DNA of 7,216 nucleotides from an uncultured Erysipelotrichaceae bacterium (GTDB lineage: Bacteria; Bacillota_I; Bacilli_A; Erysipelotrichales; Erysipelotrichaceae). Shown here in pieces: positions 4,910-7,216 of this stretch (its first letter is position 1; each line of letters begins with the position of its first letter). The notes beneath the pieces are model-generated. The model searched no databases, was not told the origin of the DNA, and worked only from the letters and a program-made list of their open reading frames with translations. Made by a program: the position numbers and the translations under genes. Location of the stretch: contig CACXEN010000225.1 in the NCBI GenBank assembly GCA_902766675.1, forward strand, positions 1 to 7,216, read 5' to 3'.

Positions 4910-6837
4910 ATGAAATAAAGCAAGAGAAACGAACAATCTTAGTATGTTTATCTTCTTCGCCTAGTTGTCAAAGTATTATCAAAGCAGCGAATAAGGCAAA
5001 AAAACAAGAAGATCGTTTTCTTGCGCTTTATGTTGGTTTAAAAGAAAAGCTAAAAACAGATAATTCCTTACAAAGCAATGTTGATTTGGTGAAATCTTAT
5101 GGTGGTGAAATCCACGTCTTAGAATCCTATGAGATTGTTTTATCTATTGTTGAATTTGCGAAACGTATGGGTGTTACAGATTTATATATTGGCTATAGCG
5201 CACCAAGTCATTCTTTATTTCCTTCGCGACCAATTGGTGAACAATTGGCATCTTATTTAACCAATGTGTCTATTTATATCATTCCAAGTGCGATAGCTTC
5301 TGATTATCCAGAGCGCATAAAAAAACAAGCAAGATTTATATTCAATTGGAAAGATATATTAATTGTTTTAGGTATTATGGCCATTGCGACATTACTTTCT
5401 ATGTGGTTTGATCAATCACGCTTTTCAAATGGAAATATCATCACAATTTATATATTGGCTGTATTACTTGCGTCAATTTCTACAGGCCATCAAATCTATG
5501 GAATTTTAGCAGCTGGTCTATATATTCTCTTATTCAATTTCTTATTTATTGAACCACGCTTTACTTTACTTGTGTATAATTCGGAATATTTGATGACTTA
5601 TTTTGTGTCATTTTTAGCAGCTTTTATTACTGGTTCTTTAGCAAGTAAATTAAAAACAGTTGCCACAAACTTTGCAGAAAACGCATATCGCGCAAAAGTA
5701 CTTTTAGATACTTCAAATCAACTTGAAAAGGCAACAGGCAGAGAAGATTTAATAGAAATTACATGTACGCAATTATCACGTTTATTAGATCGACCAACAT
5801 ATTATTTTAATGTGGATGATACAGTTGAAAATATCTATGCTTGTGATGGTGAACAACTGCCATTATTAGAAGACAAGCAATTGGATAAAGAAGTCATACT
5901 TTATACTGCTAGAAATCGTCACCATGCTGGTGCCTTTACAAAAACTTATCCAGAATGTGTAAAGCGTTATTATAGCATTCATAATGATCATAACTTTTAT
6001 GGTGTGATTGGAATTGATATGAAGGGGAAGAAGTTTAATGAGTTTGAAAATACAATACTCTTATCTATTCTCAATGAATTCACTTTAGCATTAGAAAATG
6101 AAATCATGGCTTTAGAAAAACAAGCAGCTTTAATACAAAGTGAAAAAGCAATCTTTAGATCTACTTTATTACGATCTATCTCACATGATTTGCGTACACC
6201 ATTAACTAGTATTTCAGGGAATGCCGAAACATTATTGATGAATGAGGACCAACTACAAGCTTCTGAAAAAATAAAAATCTATCATGATATTCAAGAAGAT
6301 GCCATGTGGTTAAAACAAGAGATGGAAAATATCTTGGCTATGACAAAAGTTGAAAATAATGAATATCTAAATTTAACAATTGATAGTGTAGAAGATTTAA
6401 TTGCGGAAGCTTTAAAGCATTGTGAAAAAAATGATGCCTATCATTTGGTGGTGGAACCAATACCAGAGGATTTGTTTATTAAAGCAGATATGAAATTGAT
6501 TGTATTAGTTTTAGTGAATCTTTTGGATAATGCGATTAAATATACACCAAAGGGAAGTACTATCACTATCCAAGTAGAAGAAGAAAAAGATAAAGTTTGG
6601 ATTGCGGTAAAAGATAATGGAAAGGGTATTTCCGATCAAGATAAAAAACATATTTTTGAATTGTTCTATACAGGTGAAAAGAAGATTGCGGATAGTTATC
6701 GAGCAATGGGCATTGGCTTGAATTTCTGTTATTTAACGATGAAGGCTCACCAACAAAAAATTGAAGTTTTAGATAATGTCCCTAATGGAGTAATCTTCCG
6801 GTTTTCACTTGAAAAGGAGAAGTTAAATGAAAAATGA
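4906..6837 (+). CDS. KdpD-like sensor histidine kinase lacking the N-terminal P-loop domain
   Basis: The 643-aa membrane kinase is predicted to sense potassium or turgor status and phosphorylate the adjacent response regulator. Domains in order are a USP domain (about 9-135); four TMs of the DUF4118 type (150-168, 178-193, 197-215, 229-246) with the typical IEPRFTL turn at 215-221; a GAF-like linker (about 262-400); HisKA with SHDLRTP (His427, with D428xxT431 as phosphatase motif); and HATPase_c with NLLDN (538-542), DNGKG (570-574) and GIGL (602-605). Canonical KdpD is near 890 aa and starts with a Walker-A KdpD domain before USP; that domain is absent, with no remnant upstream. In USP, SSS (16-18) followed 19 residues later by FLALY (38-42) resembles the c-di-AMP motif described for staphylococcal KdpD. 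The start overlaps the preceding stop (ATGA) without a clear Shine-Dalgarno, implying translational coupling. A strict kdpD symbol is withheld because no Kdp pump is seen. Confidence 0.92.
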   Translation: MNEIKQEKRTILVCLSSSPSCQSIIKAANKAKKQEDRFLALYVGLKEKLKTDNSLQSNVDLVKSYGGEIHVLESYEIVLSIVEFAKRMGVTDLYIGYSAPSHSLFPSRPIGEQLASYLTNVSIYIIPSAIASDYPERIKKQARFIFNWKDILIVLGIMAIATLLSMWFDQSRFSNGNIITIYILAVLLASISTGHQIYGILAAGLYILLFNFLFIEPRFTLLVYNSEYLMTYFVSFLAAFITGSLASKLKTVATNFAENAYRAKVLLDTSNQLEKATGREDLIEITCTQLSRLLDRPTYYFNVDDTVENIYACDGEQLPLLEDKQLDKEVILYTARNRHHAGAFTKTYPECVKRYYSIHNDHNFYGVIGIDMKGKKFNEFENTILLSILNEFTLALENEIMALEKQAALIQSEKAIFRSTLLRSISHDLRTPLTSISGNAETLLMNEDQLQASEKIKIYHDIQEDAMWLKQEMENILAMTKVENNEYLNLTIDSVEDLIAEALKHCEKNDAYHLVVEPIPEDLFIKADMKLIVLVLVNLLDNAIKYTPKGSTITIQVEEEKDKVWIAVKDNGKGISDQDKKHIFELFYTGEKKIADSYRAMGIGLNFCYLTMKAHQQKIEVLDNVPNGVIFRFSLEKEKLNEK

Positions 6838-7216
6838 TTTTGTGATACTAGTTGTAGAAGATGATAGTCATGTTAGAAATCTAATTCGAACAACTTTAAA
6901 ACTACAAGGCTATGATTTCCATGAAGCAAATACAGGAAAAGAAGCTTTAGCTCTTGCAACAAGCCAAAAGATAGATATGATGCTTTTAGATTTGGGCTTA
7001 CCGGATATGGATGGCTTAGAAGTTATAGAAAATATTCGTTCTTGGTCCAGCATGCCAATCATTGTGATTAGTGCAAGGGAAGAAGAAAAAGATAAGATTG
7101 ATGCATTGAATATGGGAGCGGATGATTATTTAACAAAACCATTTTCTGTTAATGAAATGATTGCGCGTATTCATGCAATGCAAAGACGTCTTCAATATGT
7201 GAATCAAAAAGAAGAA
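6827..7216 (+). CDS. KdpE-like response regulator, N-terminal part (runs off the window)
   Basis: The first 130 residues of a response regulator are visible. The receiver domain is complete: acidic pair Asp12/Asp13, phospho-acceptor Asp55 in LLDLGLPDMDG, Ser82 at the switch position, and Lys104 in the LTKPF motif. The sequence after residue 106 looks like the linker towards an OmpR/KdpE winged-helix DNA-binding domain, which lies outside the window and is therefore inferred. Its ATG overlaps the kinase gene by 11 nt, and its AAGGAG site (6814-6819) is 7 nt upstream inside the kinase 3' end, so the two are a cognate pair made together. The likely target is its own operon, through the repeats before ktrB. 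No frameshift or missing catalytic residue is seen. Confidence 0.92.
   Translation, partial: MKNDFVILVVEDDSHVRNLIRTTLKLQGYDFHEANTGKEALALATSQKIDMMLLDLGLPDMDGLEVIENIRSWSSMPIIVISAREEEKDKIDALNMGADDYLTKPFSVNEMIARIHAMQRRLQYVNQKEE

Noticed and set aside
1..7216. CRISPR array, tRNA/rRNA genes, insertion sequences or attachment sites
   Set aside because: No repeated spacer-like units, cloverleaf-like sequences, transposase motifs or terminal inverted repeats were seen on either strand.

Overview
The window comes from an AT-rich, low-GC Gram-positive-like bacterium (Bacillota). Genes are densely packed on one strand, with strong AGGAG-type ribosome binding sites, classic hairpin-plus-T terminators, TGA used as a stop, and Ktr-type potassium uptake. 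The gene set would fit Erysipelotrichia or a relative, but that is an inference; no rRNA or taxonomic marker is present.

Layout, all on the + strand. Positions 1-245 hold the decayed 3' end of a gene. Its reading frame breaks at least twice and ends in a membrane segment plus a basic tail, followed by an intrinsic terminator (258-286). Positions 364-2061 encode a phosphohexomutase (PgcA-type phosphoglucomutase) as its own unit, closed by a terminator at 2069-2098. A two-TM protein of unknown function (2115-2642) starts right after that terminator without a Shine-Dalgarno sequence. Its own terminator (2629-2654) overlaps its stop codon.

From 2736 to the right edge runs one tightly packed operon for potassium homeostasis: ktrB (K+ channel-like translocating subunit), ktrA (cytoplasmic RCK gating subunit), an easily missed 51-aa single-TM small protein (4754-4909), a KdpD-like sensor kinase (4906-6837) and a KdpE-like response regulator (6827 to beyond the edge). 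The last four genes are separated by 14 nt or overlap by 4 and 11 nt.

The kinase keeps the USP domain, the DUF4118 membrane domain and the kinase core, but lacks the N-terminal P-loop KdpD domain of canonical KdpD. No KdpFABC pump gene is seen. The window therefore shows a KdpDE-type two-component system wired to a KtrAB transporter. Four TTAAT elements spaced 11, 20 and 11 bp lie just upstream of the presumed ktrB promoter and are a plausible binding site for the encoded regulator, which would make the operon autoregulated. Both KtrA (RCK_C) and the kinase (an SxS...FxAxY-like element in USP) belong to families known to bind c-di-AMP, so the transporter and its sensor may share a second-messenger input. 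The small membrane protein between transporter and sensor is the most novel element.
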